Assembly: GCF_048771995.1 (NCBI RefSeq)
Contig: NC_133024.1
Location: 90,180,501 to 90,244,500, forward strand
Reading direction: 5' to 3'
DNA: 64,000 nucleotides
DNA from: Taeniopygia guttata
Lineage: Eukaryota > Chordata > Aves > Passeriformes > Estrildidae
The notes below the pieces were generated by a model. The model searched no databases. It was not told the origin of the DNA and worked only from the letters and a program-made list of their open reading frames with translations. This document shows positions 1 to 10,405 of this stretch, piece by piece (the first letter of the stretch is position 1; every line of letters starts with the position of its first letter). The translations under genes were made by a program, and so were the position numbers.

Positions 1-2757
1 ATGTATCAGTGCATGGGCACAGACTCTGACAGAGAAGCATGCCTGAGCACATGGCTTGGGACATCCATCCACTAATTTTGGCATTATCCACTTTTTTGTA
101 TTGGATAATTTCTGACTTTGCTACCTATGTTTCCACCTTTCCTCACTGCAACAATCAAGACCTAGTCAATGGCTAATGGGGAATCTGAGAGCACTGGATC
201 TGCTTTATTAATATGGGGAGCTGGTTTTTGGACATACACTGAGCAACTGAAGAGCTACCCCTTCTCTGCCTTCTACTGAAACAGGGTGGATCCTACCCGC
301 TTTAATTACTCATCATCTGAATGACAGGCTATTGGTGCTTTGCTTTGAAGCGTCCCAGTTCTGCATGAAATAACTGTAAATCCCAGTTCCTTTCTTCATG
401 TAGACAGCTGGTGGTTTGCCTGCTGTCTGTGCACCAAGATAAAAAATTATTTTAGCAGTCTAGAGGTGCTTTTCCTTAGCTGGCGGAACAAGTGCAAAGA
501 GCATTTCTGAGAGTAAATTAGAGTTTTAGAATAACACACAGGCACAGCAGGAGACAGGACAAACATGCAGCAGTGCTCAAAAACCTGCAGTGGAAATCAC
601 CTCAGTAACAGGAAAGAGGAAAGAGGTCTATTGCCAGTAAGCATCATTACAGCTATATCCTACAACATACCTGCATCCAGAGAAAGAGGGATCAGTAGCA
701 GAAAGCAGAGAAACAAAGCCACATACTGCCTGGAAATCATGATGAACCCTGTGAGCCAGTGTTCTGTAGTGTATTGACATTTCAGCAAGGGCTGTTTGGC
801 CAAAGGGCTCAGCTTCAAAAGCTTGGAACCAGAGGAGGGGCCAGCAAGTCATGGAAACAGCAAAAGATCCATGACAGCCTGGTAAGCTGAGCAGAAGGGC
901 ACATGCAAATCCTACAATGTGCCCTTTTCACAGAAACAGGGAGCTTGGTTTTGAAATGTGCTCTACAAACACATGCAAAAGCTGTGCTGGTTACACAGGC
1001 TGATATCCCAGGCCTGCATTTTCCATTTAACACACCTTTTCCATGAGAAACATGAATGCTGGGACACTGAATCCATAAGACAGGAATTAACTTGGCCACA
1101 TAGCGCCACATGAAGAGAGCATGTGATATTATCTTGCATCAGCAGTCAAGATACGGCCGTTCAGTGCTTTGGAGTATGACTGTACTACTGGCATCTATTC
1201 CCATTTTTCTATCACCATTGAAACTCTGCACTTCTGTCTGAATTTGCTTGGAGACACTAATTAACCAGCAAGAGACACCCTGCACTGGTTCTCTCCATCT
1301 TTGCTGCCAGACCCATGTGGCCTGTACAGGTTGTACCAGCTGGCAGTGGCACTGAGCTGATCCATGCTGTACTTCACCAGGAACTACAGGGCTTGAGGGG
1401 CCACTCTGCAGACTGTACTTTATCTGGAACATAAGCAGTCCCCTGATTTAATGGAAATCAATTAATGGCATCAGACTGGTGAGCTGAAAACATTCTTGAG
1501 AAAATATTTACTTAAGATAGCAGCAAGGTAAAGAGCATGTTTGTCTATGAGAAGTGAAGCATTAGCCAAAGGCTGGAGTATTTTCCAGGCTGTTCTCCCC
1601 TTCCGACATGGAAAGGAAGGAGCATCAGCTCCTGTAGCATCTGAATGCTACAGCAAATGAAATCAACAGCTGGATTTTTACTTTGTGCCAATGCTCAGCA
1701 TAACTTCCTGCAGAAGATGTGATTGCTTAGGGAAGCCAGGATCCTGGCTGTTGTTTCCATGCAGTCCTGTTGTTTAGGGGCAGTACACACAGCTGGATAT
1801 TCTGCTTTGAAATCACTTCCCCAAGAGGCAGTATCCAGGCGCTTCTCTGGATCACAGCCTGGCCAATTCTCAGCAGCCCAGTTCCTGGGATGGCTGGGAA
1901 CAGATGGCATGTCCTGTCCCAGGCAGAGAAAGGAAGCCAGTTACTGGAATGCAAAAGCTACAACAGCCCTCTGCTGCTTTTTGGGAACCTCTCCATACCT
2001 CTCAGCCTGCCAACACAGCCCTTACTCCTTGTTCACTTGCCTGTGGCAGGGAGTTGAAAATAGCAAATGAATTTTCAGATTAGCAAGACTAAAACTAAGC
2101 TCGAAAATTTCTTTTTAACTCATCTTCTTGGGAATGATCTAGCCCCACCTATCCATGTGAGTCATGCAGATCAGAGAATGAAGTTCTGCCTTCACTGCCT
2201 GAAGCCAGGCTGAGTCTGCACCTATGCCCCCCACGGCCTTTATTTCCTTACACAGGGTGGGTATCTCCCTCCCAGGATGGTGGGGTGGCTGCCATTCCAC
2301 AGTGGCATTGCAGCACCTCTGCAACCTCCATCTTCTTCGTAGTGTGCAGATTCTGTACATCCTTACGAGATTGATGCAGTATTTTCCCTTTTCCTTCCTT
2401 CCTCTGCTGGCATCCCTTAGACCTGAAAGGTTTTGCTTTTATTTCTTGGAAATACAGCCAAACAGTTATTTTTAGAGCCCTGGAAGAAGCCCAGGTGCTG
2501 GGAACAAGGGTCAGTTCATATGGAGACCATCTTTCCAAGAAAATTAATGCAATTAGAGCTCCATTGGGATGAACCTGAGAAGGGTCACTGAGGATTCAGC
2601 ATTTTAGGACCACATTCTAACTCTTTTTTAAAGAACTTTGTACTGACAATCTAATCACACAGGTGTTTCCTACTAACTTGAGCTGGGCCTGTTCATTGCT
2701 CGAAGAGCTGTGTTTTTAAAGATGAGTTCCTAATTTTTTGCAGTCTTAGACCCTAAA
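1..2757. other. Intergenic; no gene recognised
   Basis: Open frames here are at most 115 codons and lie on both strands in overlapping positions. None shows a recognisable domain or a plausible splice-linked partner. No rRNA, tRNA or known repeat was identified by eye. Confidence 0.6.
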
Positions 2758-3350
2758 TGTCCTGGTTTCAGCTAGCATAGAGGTAATTTTCTTCTCAGTA
2801 GCTTATACAGTGCTGTGGTTGGGATTCAGTGTGAGGATAAGGATAACAGACTGATATTTCAGCTGTTGCTGAGCAGTGCTTCTCCTATCAGGATATTCTC
2901 ATTGTCTCATCCTCTGCCAGTGTGGAGCTGCACAAAAAGCAATGAGAGAGCACGGCCAGGACAGGTGACTCAAACTGACCAGAGGGATATTCCATACAAC
3001 AGAATGTCATGCTTATATGCATGCTTATATACTTATATGTAGTATATAAACTGGGGGGAAGTCAGCTGGGAGGGGATGATCACTGCTTGGAAATAGGGTG
3101 GGCATTGGCCAGTGAGTGGTGAGCAATTGTATTGTACATCACTTGTTTCTCTTGGGTTTTTTTTCCTCTCTCTTTGTGCCTCTGTTTTTTATACTAGTAA
3201 TATTATTACATTAGTATTATTAGTAGTTATTTTGCTTCAATTATTACACTGTTCTTATTTCACCCCATTTTCCCTGATTCTTCTCATCTCATGGGGGCGT
3301 TGGCATTGAGCAGCTGCCTGGTGGTTGGTGTCTGGCATTAAGCCATGACA
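2758..3350 (+). repeat. 5' LTR of the endogenous retrovirus
   Basis: It starts TGTCCTGGTTTCAGC and ends AAGCCATGACA, that is, TG...CA ends. A TATATAAA box lies at 3043-3050, just before the 'actgggggg' motif typical of this avian LTR type. The region further on is T-rich with tandem 'attatta' stretches, as in the second LTR. Confidence 0.88.
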
Positions 3351-3380
3351 GTCTCCTTGGTGCTCAGCGTAGGGCCTGGA
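3351..3380 (+). other. Possible decayed primer-binding site after the 5' LTR
   Basis: Directly after the LTR the sequence has 'tggtgctcagcgtaggg'. This resembles the tRNA-Leu-type primer-binding site of ERV-L elements with substitutions and a small indel. The similarity is judged by eye, so this is tentative. Confidence 0.35.
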
Positions 3381-4107
3381 AAGTTGAGATGGTGACTGAT
3401 CTGACCAGAGAGAATTAAAACAAGTTATAAGCCTTCATTGCATTGGTTTAATAGTCACTTGTTACAATGCTGATTTATTTGCCACCAGAGTGGTTGTGCT
3501 TGTTCTCAGGGCTGTGTTGTGCAATACCTTACTTGCAGCATTTGTTGCTGTTTTGGGGTCTGTAGCCTTCAAGGCCTGGGTTCTGTTGTACTTCCCCGTA
3601 TTGGCTTTTGGTCGGGTAAGAACCGCTGGCTGCGGACCGAGCCCGGTGTGTGCTCAGCATCGCTGTGCCCTGCGTATTTGGGAGCCATCTGCCGAGAACT
3701 GTGAATAATTACACCCAGCCCCAATGCCCCTGGCAGGCACTGCTGCTCGAGGGAGGAAACGCGTTCAAATTCCACCAACAGGCTCTGAAGCGATTCAAAT
3801 TCTGTTAAAGAGCATTGGAGCTACTCACACTCCAGTGGATTTCACTTGGAGGAATGACCAGCACACCTGAAATTGACTGCCCCAGGGGAGGAAGCGCAGC
3901 CCCACCGTCAGCCATGGATGGATCCAGAGGCAGTGGAACAGTGGGTGAAGCCGGGGAACACCTGCAGTATGTTGGTGATATCATTGTATGGTGATACATC
4001 CGAAGTTTTTGAGAAAGGGAAGAGAATAGTCTAACAATAGTTTTGCCATAAAACAAAGGAAAGGTCAAGGGACCTGCACAGGAGATGCAGCTTTAGGGAA
4101 TACAGCA

Positions 4108-4335
4108 GTGAGAAGGGTGTTGCCACATCCCAATGGTTGTGATCATAAAACAACAGCAATGTCTCCACCAGCTAACAAGAAAGAAATAGAAGCTTTCTTA
4201 GGTGCTGCAGGTTTCTGGAGAATGCACATTCCAAACTGCAGTCCGATTGTCAGCCCTCTCAAGTGTCCAGGAAGAATGATTTCAACTGGGGCCCTGAGCA
4301 TCATGCCTCTAGAAAAGTCAAGCAAGAGATATTAA
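4108..4335 (+). pseudogene. Retroviral pol remnant (RT thumb/connection)
   Basis: A short open stretch contains MSPPANKKEIEAFLGAAGFW, which matches the post-catalytic RT segment of avian ERV pol (K-E-FLG-GFWR-IP). It is cut off by a stop, and the catalytic YxDD region is not present nearby. Downstream, 4340-4730 has pieces reminiscent of RNase H in shifting frames. Confidence 0.75.
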
Positions 4336-4927
4336 TGCTGTAGTCCTTGAGCCAGTCTGAACAGGGCAAAATGTGAATGTGCTGTACACCACAGACAGGG
4401 GAGACAGTCCTACCTGGAGCCTCTGGCAGCAAGTACAAGGGGAAGACTCAAGACTGATCCTTATGGAGTCACATTGACTCCAGAGGATCTAAAGCCCACA
4501 ATACTGTAACTGATGAAGAGCTACTGGCAGTTTCTGAAGGTGTTGAAGCATATCTGGAAGTGATTGGTACTGAAGCTCAGCTCCTCCTGGCACTCTGGTT
4601 ACTCGTGCTGCATTAGATGTTTGAAGGAAGGGTCTCCTCTTCACATCACGCAACTGCTGGTGGCACAGTGATGATGAAATCATCAACATGCAACAATCCA
4701 ACACCACATGCCATCTGAAAAATGCCATCCTGCCCTGAAAAATTATTATGAAAGATGAGGACTGGGGTCACGGATTGAATGAATTCAGTGGACTTCTATA
4801 AGTATGGCCTATAGACTTAGAGAATGGTATCTGTGCGTATATCCAGCAAAAGATGGGAAAGGTGATGGGGTATTTGGAAGTGTGGGACCTGGCATGACAC
4901 AAGTGGTGTGGAATAAGGGTTGGATAC

Positions 4928-5493
4928 TGTTCTGTCTCAGCTGGGACAGAGATAATTTTCTTCTTCAGTGCAACGCTGGGATTTTGGATCGAGTGTGAGA
5001 ATAATGATAGCACATTGATGTTTTGGCTGTTGCTCAGTAGTGCTTACCCTAAGTGAGGGACTTTGAGTTTCATGCTCTGCCAGTGGGGAGCTGCAGCAGA
5101 AGCCATGAGGGGGTATGGCCAGGAGCAACGACCCAAACTGGCCAAAGGGATATTCCTTTCTTAGAAGTCATGCCCAGTGTATAAACTGGAAGGGGATGAT
5201 TGCTGCTCAGGTCTGGGCTGGGCACTGGTCATCAGGTGCTGAGCAATTGCATAGTCATTACTTGTCCTTTCTTTGGTTTTGTTTTCTTCTTTCTTTCCCT
5301 CTCCTACTAATAGTAGTATCATTAGTTTATTATCATTAGTATTATTATATTTTACTTTGGTGCAATTATTAAAGTGTTCTTATCTCCACCCACAGGTTTT
5401 ACTTTTCTGTTCCTGATTCTCCTCCTCAGCCCCCTGGGTGGGAGGGAGTGAGCAGCTGAATGGTTATGTCCTGTCTGGGGTTAAACCATGACA
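4928..5493 (+). repeat. 3' LTR of the endogenous retrovirus
   Basis: This copy corresponds to 2758-3350 throughout, with indels (566 against 593 bases). It begins TGTTCTGTCTCAGCTGGGAC and ends TTAAACCATGACA. A TATAAA box is at 5180-5185. A purine-rich 'gtggaataaggg' just upstream (about 4909-4920) fits a polypurine tract. Confidence 0.88.
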
Positions 5494-6489
5494 CCAGCCA
5501 GAGGAGAAAACAGTTTGCTTTTCTTCCTCAGATCACTCTTATGTGTTACTTTGTTTTCCTTCTTGTGCAGTCTTGCTGTAGTTCATTATATTTCCCCTGG
5601 AGTTCTGCTGTATAAATCTCCTTGCCAATGCTGCCTTCAGCTTTGGCTTATGTTTTCTGAGCAATTCCAACAAAAATAAACTGCTGTTCTATTAAACATT
5701 AATATATATTAATGTAAACATGTACCTCTGCTGCTCATGGGTGCTACTAGAATCAGTCTTGGAACAGCTCTTTAGAAAATATGATTAAGGATCGTTTTTG
5801 ATGTGCCAAAGTTTTTTTATTTAAAAAAATAAGAAAGCTAAAAAATTAACATGAAAAATGTTAACACTATAAAATAAAATCAAAAGCAGAAACATGAGCC
5901 TGAAGACATCATTATGTCTCAGAATATGTACTTTATATTTGCTTTGTTTTCTGCTGACATTTTAAAAGAAACACTCTTACATTTTTGTTGGTTTTAGTTT
6001 AATGTATTGGGTTGAAGAGAAGATATGTATGGAAGCTATTGGGAACTGGGCAGTTTGATCTGATCCAACAAGTCACTGTTCATTTCAACACGAGTTTTTC
6101 TGTCAGGAAATTATTTTAAAAACCAAATCATTATTAATTCCATTTGAAGAGGCTATCAGAGATCATTTGAGTAAGCTGACAAAACTGTTTCTAGATAAGA
6201 AAGCTTTAGAAATAATCTGCTTCTTGAATTTATAATAGGAACTTGCCATCAGTCATTGATCAGACTGACTAACAGCAATGACTTTGAGAAAGTAAATAAT
6301 TTCTGTTATTAAATCTATGAATTTACAACAATTATGCTGCTATATACATATTATACTCTATAAATATGAGTATTATGCTGCTAAACTTTAAAGCAAATTA
6401 TTTGAGATGCTGACCTTAAAAGAGAACCACAGTCCAGGAGAAAACTACCGGCCTGTCTAACAGAGAGGGAAGAGAAGATGGGAAGACAA

Positions 6490-6507
6490 TTTTTTTTTTT
6501 TTTTTTT
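6490..6507. repeat. Poly-T tract (18)
   Basis: A homopolymer run of 18 T is read directly. No retroposon body was recognised beside it. Confidence 0.95.
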
Positions 6508-7527
6508 GGTGACAAATTCTGACTACAAGCTTAACAATTTTAAATTTTGATGTGGATTATTTCTTTCTGTTCTTTTACTGCTTGAGTAGGATATCTGAAA
6601 ATACAAAGAGAATAAAGGAAGAAAGAAAAAGATAATAAAGGCAGTGTGCTCCAAAGTGTGTCTGTTTAATGCCACATATCTCAGTTGGTAATGAGAGATA
6701 CTAACTCTGCTAAAAACCTATTCTTGACTGAGGCCATCACAGCTACAACAGCACCTCTTACAAATGCATAGTCTTTTAAATGTAGCTGGGGACCTTGCTG
6801 TCCTGTCAATAGATTGGGAATAAATAAAAATTCACCTCCTTTCAAATGAATGCCCAGAGAAGGCACTTCAGTAGCTAAATGTCTTATTTTGGTAATTCAA
6901 TATCTAAACACACAGTTACACAAAGTCCTAGTGAACAACAGAATTTATCTCTTCTATTCCTGCATCCTTAATTAAAGGATTTTCATACTTTTGCCTTAAT
7001 ACCCCTGAATTTGGGTTGTTTCATTATACCAGGCAGATCTGATTCTTGCCACACACATCTAGGGAGGCTGCTAATTCTAGGGACTTGTGTGGGCACTCCA
7101 AACTTCACAGAGGAGTTCATAGTAACATCTAACATATCATGAGAAGGGGAATGGGAGTTCCTGTCATTTTGAGTTTAGTGATGTAAATGAGTTATGGTAC
7201 AACTTCCTCGGTTTTGCTCGATGACAACATCTGTGCGGGATGGAGAACATGTTTTATGTTCCAACTAGCAAACTACTTCTCTATCTATGAAACAGTTTGT
7301 GCCCCAAATTTGAGACAGTGATCTAATAAAGCAATCATTATTAGGTTTTTATATAGCAAACCCTTTACTTTTACTCTTTACTAAAGTACTTTTGGGCTAG
7401 AATTCTTTTATTCTTTTGCTCAAACAAGTATGATGTGGATCTGCTCAAAAAGGCTGGACCTCCTTTTGCTCAAAAAAGTAGGACTACCTATTACAGATGC
7501 AGCTGTTATGATGACAAGATCAAGACT

Positions 7528-7543
7528 AAAAAAAAAAAAAAAA
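7528..7543. repeat. Poly-A tract (16)
   Basis: A run of 16 A is read directly. No attached SINE or LINE body was recognised. Confidence 0.95.
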
Positions 7544-8634
7544 GCCAAGTCTTATTAACACCATATCTGGATCATGTAATGCACATGACCAACAGCTCAG
7601 CCCAAATCATTCCAGTCAGTATGAAATTCACCTGGCATGGCATGGTGGTGCTTAAAGCCATCAATCACTGAAAGTGTAGCATGTTCCTCTTCAGATGCAG
7701 CGAGGGTGAATGTGGTGTCTTGTTTCTCACCCAGCCATGGCCAGATGCAGACCTCCAACTTGCTCTGCTAATACCACAGGATCCATGGCTTTCCTGGGGA
7801 AAACTCAACAGTGATGTGCTTTCTTTCAGAAAAGGAAGTGTGGGAAAAAGGGAATCAATCCAATTACCTGGCATTGACTTTCATTTTTTATCCTCAGCCT
7901 GCAGACAGGCTTTAATTCCCTAGTGCCAGGCACATGATTCTAAATGAGACATGACCACAAAGGTGAAATGGGGTTTTTCTGAGATGGTGGCAGAATGAGC
8001 AGGCTGAGGATTTGAGTACACAGACCTAGTTTTCTGTTCCAAATCCTAGAACTTCTCTGTGTTTTAATATGATACCCATAAAACCTTTCAAGACTGCGAG
8101 ACAAAATAAACCCCAGAGCATGTCTGTATAAAGGCATTCAGCAAGAAGTGCTGAAATTTATTCAAATTAATTACAGCAGAGACCTCTGACTTTGAACTTC
8201 TAATTCACAACAGCAGTAAAAAAGGAAATGGTGAAATGGGTTGTATTAAAGTGCAATGATGTGGAAAAACCATTAAAATAACACAAATGAGGCTGCAGTG
8301 AGAAATGAAACAACAGTCTCATCCAAGCAATGACAGCAATATATAAGTAAATTATGTTACAGATAATTTACAAAATAACTTACATAGATGAAGATAAGCT
8401 GAATCTCATGTTGCTATTCCATTGCTAAATATCAGACTAAATATTCCTGGTCAGCACAGAATTATACGGAATATTAAAAAAAGATCAGAGGATTTCCATT
8501 TTGAAAAAGATGCCTGAAGTAAAACCCTGATCAGCGTTTATATTGCAGTACTGCAAGAAAACTAAGTATTTATGAATTGTAAAGTGACACATTCAGCAGC
8601 ATGAAGACTATAAATACATCTTTTACATTGATAC

Positions 8635-8745
8635 ACCATATCTACACACATATACATATCTACACACGCAGATATATACACACAAGCATGTACATGCACA
8701 TACATATGTGCATACATTGATGTGTGTATATACGTGCTTCAATTT
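8635..8745. repeat. Degenerate CA/TA dinucleotide-rich microsatellite
   Basis: About 110 bases of interrupted alternating purine-pyrimidine sequence made of 'tacaca', 'catata' and 'tgtgtgtata' blocks. It is probably an aged dinucleotide repeat. Confidence 0.75.
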
Positions 8746-9892
8746 GTGCTGACCACGGTCAGCTGCATTTTGATTGCCTCTGGGGTAGGGTTGCTTCTGC
8801 ATCATTCTTAGGAGTGTTTATTTTCATTTAAGTGTTCATTTAAGTTTTCTTCATTTTAAGTTAATCTGAACCTCTAAAACATAAAATTCTGGCATAAAGG
8901 TAGAATTCAGGGCTCAACCAGCAGTGAGTTTGATGATTAACAGTTCCAGTTGACAGAATCTGCTGTTCTTAGTGTTTCTGAAAAATTATGTTCTTCCTGT
9001 CCCCTTTATTTTTAAATAATATGGTGCATGAATCAGTCAAAAACCTGTTTTCATATAAGCAAAAATATTTGAGAGATGGACAGCAATGAAACAGTATTCT
9101 ATACAAGCACTTAGTTTTGTACTGTTTGTAAGGATGGTGTGCAAAGAATGACAAAGTGAAAATGTACAACATTGGCTTGCATCATACCCTTAAAAATGGC
9201 AAATTTAACATCACCCTTGCTTTAAAAAATTTTAAATACTTATCTGTAGCATAAATCTGACTCTTTAGTTTTTCTTTCTCCAGTGCTCCCCTTTTATAGA
9301 AAAAATTATGTCATTTGGGGCTTTTTCTCTTTCAATTAATCTGGAACAAACACTGTGGACTAAAAATATGTTGGATTTCCAGCCCTCATAGGTTTGATGG
9401 AAATTTTGATGGCTATTGATCCATAGTGCAGTTACAATAGTTTCCTCTGCCTGTAACTGCATGTTGTGAGAGCTGAAAGTAACTATGCAATTACTGTTTA
9501 TTAAAAAATAATTTAGTGAATAAGAATATATGTGTTTCATTGTGCACCCGCATAAGGAAAAAGATACTACTAAATTGCCAAGGCTATGTAAACAGTAATC
9601 TTGGTAAAGAATTTGGTTGTGAGGCCAAACGAAAAAAAGGGCTATTCCATTGCACTTGTCACTAAAATGTTGGAAGGGATAAAGTAATAGCTTCTCTTGA
9701 TGCTCTTGTGGTCAGTGAATTGGTCATGTCTGCATCCCAGCCTCTAAGGAGCAGAAGAATATCCTGAAAACCCAAGAGGAAAGGGTGGACCAAACCTCCT
9801 TCCTTCTTGCCACAAAAGTCCCATTCACTGCATTGACCGAGGTATGTCCTTGGAGAAAGGGTTTCTTGGGGAGAAGAAATTGTAAACTTGGA

Positions 9893-9898
9893 TTTATT
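9893..9898 (-). promoter_or_regulatory. Second candidate poly(A) signal for MCF2L
   Basis: This is an AATAAA hexamer on the minus strand about 410 bases past the MCF2L stop. It could support a longer 3' UTR, but nothing else in the sequence selects it. Confidence 0.25.
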
Positions 9899-10116
9899 TT
9901 CCTCATACCTATCCTGTACAGTAATCGCTATGTTATTTGTTTACAATGAGCATTTAGCATTGAACACATTTTGTTTGCTCACATTCAGATTCTGGCTGTT
10001 ACAAAAAGATACAGTTCAGCAGAAACCTGATCGTGTGTCAAGGAGAAAACACGCTTTATGCTAACAGCTCTTCAGAGCAGAAACCTCTACAAAATCCTAT
10101 TTCAAATCATTTAACT

Positions 10117-10122
10117 TTTATT
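10117..10122 (-). promoter_or_regulatory. MCF2L: Candidate MCF2L poly(A) signal (AATAAA)
   Basis: A perfect AATAAA on the minus strand lies 188 bases after the end of the stop codon. It would give a short 3' UTR. Another AATAAA lies further downstream at 9893-9898, so the main cleavage site is uncertain. Confidence 0.45.
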
Positions 10123-10310
10123 TACAACTTCACATTCCATGCACTTTTCATTGGGATCTTCTGGGAGAACCTGTAAAAGTCAGCAGTAAAAATACTCAGA
10201 GCTGGCAACTCAGTACTGGTGGTTCTCCAATGAAGTCCAATGTCCAGAACTCTGCAGCAAATTACAATCTCCAGATTTACCTTCCAGGGAGGTGGGACGA
10301 ACATCTCACA

Positions 10311-10405
10311 TTAGCCCTTAATGTCAGAGAAGCTGGTGCTACTGACATTGCAGCTATCACTGCAACTTGATGATGTGCTGAAATTGCTGGAGGCAGTGCC
10401 TGATT
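10311..10405 (-). CDS. MCF2L: MCF2L exon 30: Ser-rich C-terminus and stop
   Basis: The final coding exon completes a Glu codon and encodes SGTASSNFSTSSSCSDSCNV and SSTSFSDIKG, ending at the TAA whose complement is at 10311-10313. About half of the tail is Ser/Thr, so it is a likely phosphorylated disordered end. The acceptor is cttttcccag. Mammalian forms also have a different, shorter end, so alternative 3' exons may exist. Confidence 0.9.

Larger units (their letters stand above)
2758..5493 (+). mobile_element. Degenerate endogenous retrovirus, avian ERV-L-like, two LTRs and pol remnants
   Basis: Two related LTRs in the same orientation flank about 1.58 kb of internal DNA. Only decayed pol fragments are recognisable: an RT thumb/connection stretch near 4108-4335 and weaker RNase H-like remains to about 4700. 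No gag or env was seen, so most of the internal region is deleted. The frames are broken by stops and frameshifts, and the element cannot be coding. It lies downstream of MCF2L and reads towards it, tail to tail. The LTRs differ in length and at many positions, which suggests an old insertion. No matching target-site duplication was found at the two ends. Confidence 0.85.
5494..10110. other. Intergenic, between ERV and MCF2L 3' end
   Basis: AT-rich DNA with poly-T at 6490-6507, poly-A at 7528-7543 and an alternating CA/TA-rich stretch at about 8635-8745. Near 7415-7490 the motif 'ttttgctcaaa(c/a)aagta' occurs twice. No coding exon was recognised. Coagulation factor F7, the neighbour of MCF2L in mammals, was not seen in this stretch. 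Confidence 0.6.

Noticed and set aside
1..10110. Search for coagulation factor F7 or F10 exons next to MCF2L, as in mammals
   Set aside because: No Gla, EGF or trypsin-like coding pieces were recognised on either strand. The neighbour may lie beyond the window or the order may differ.
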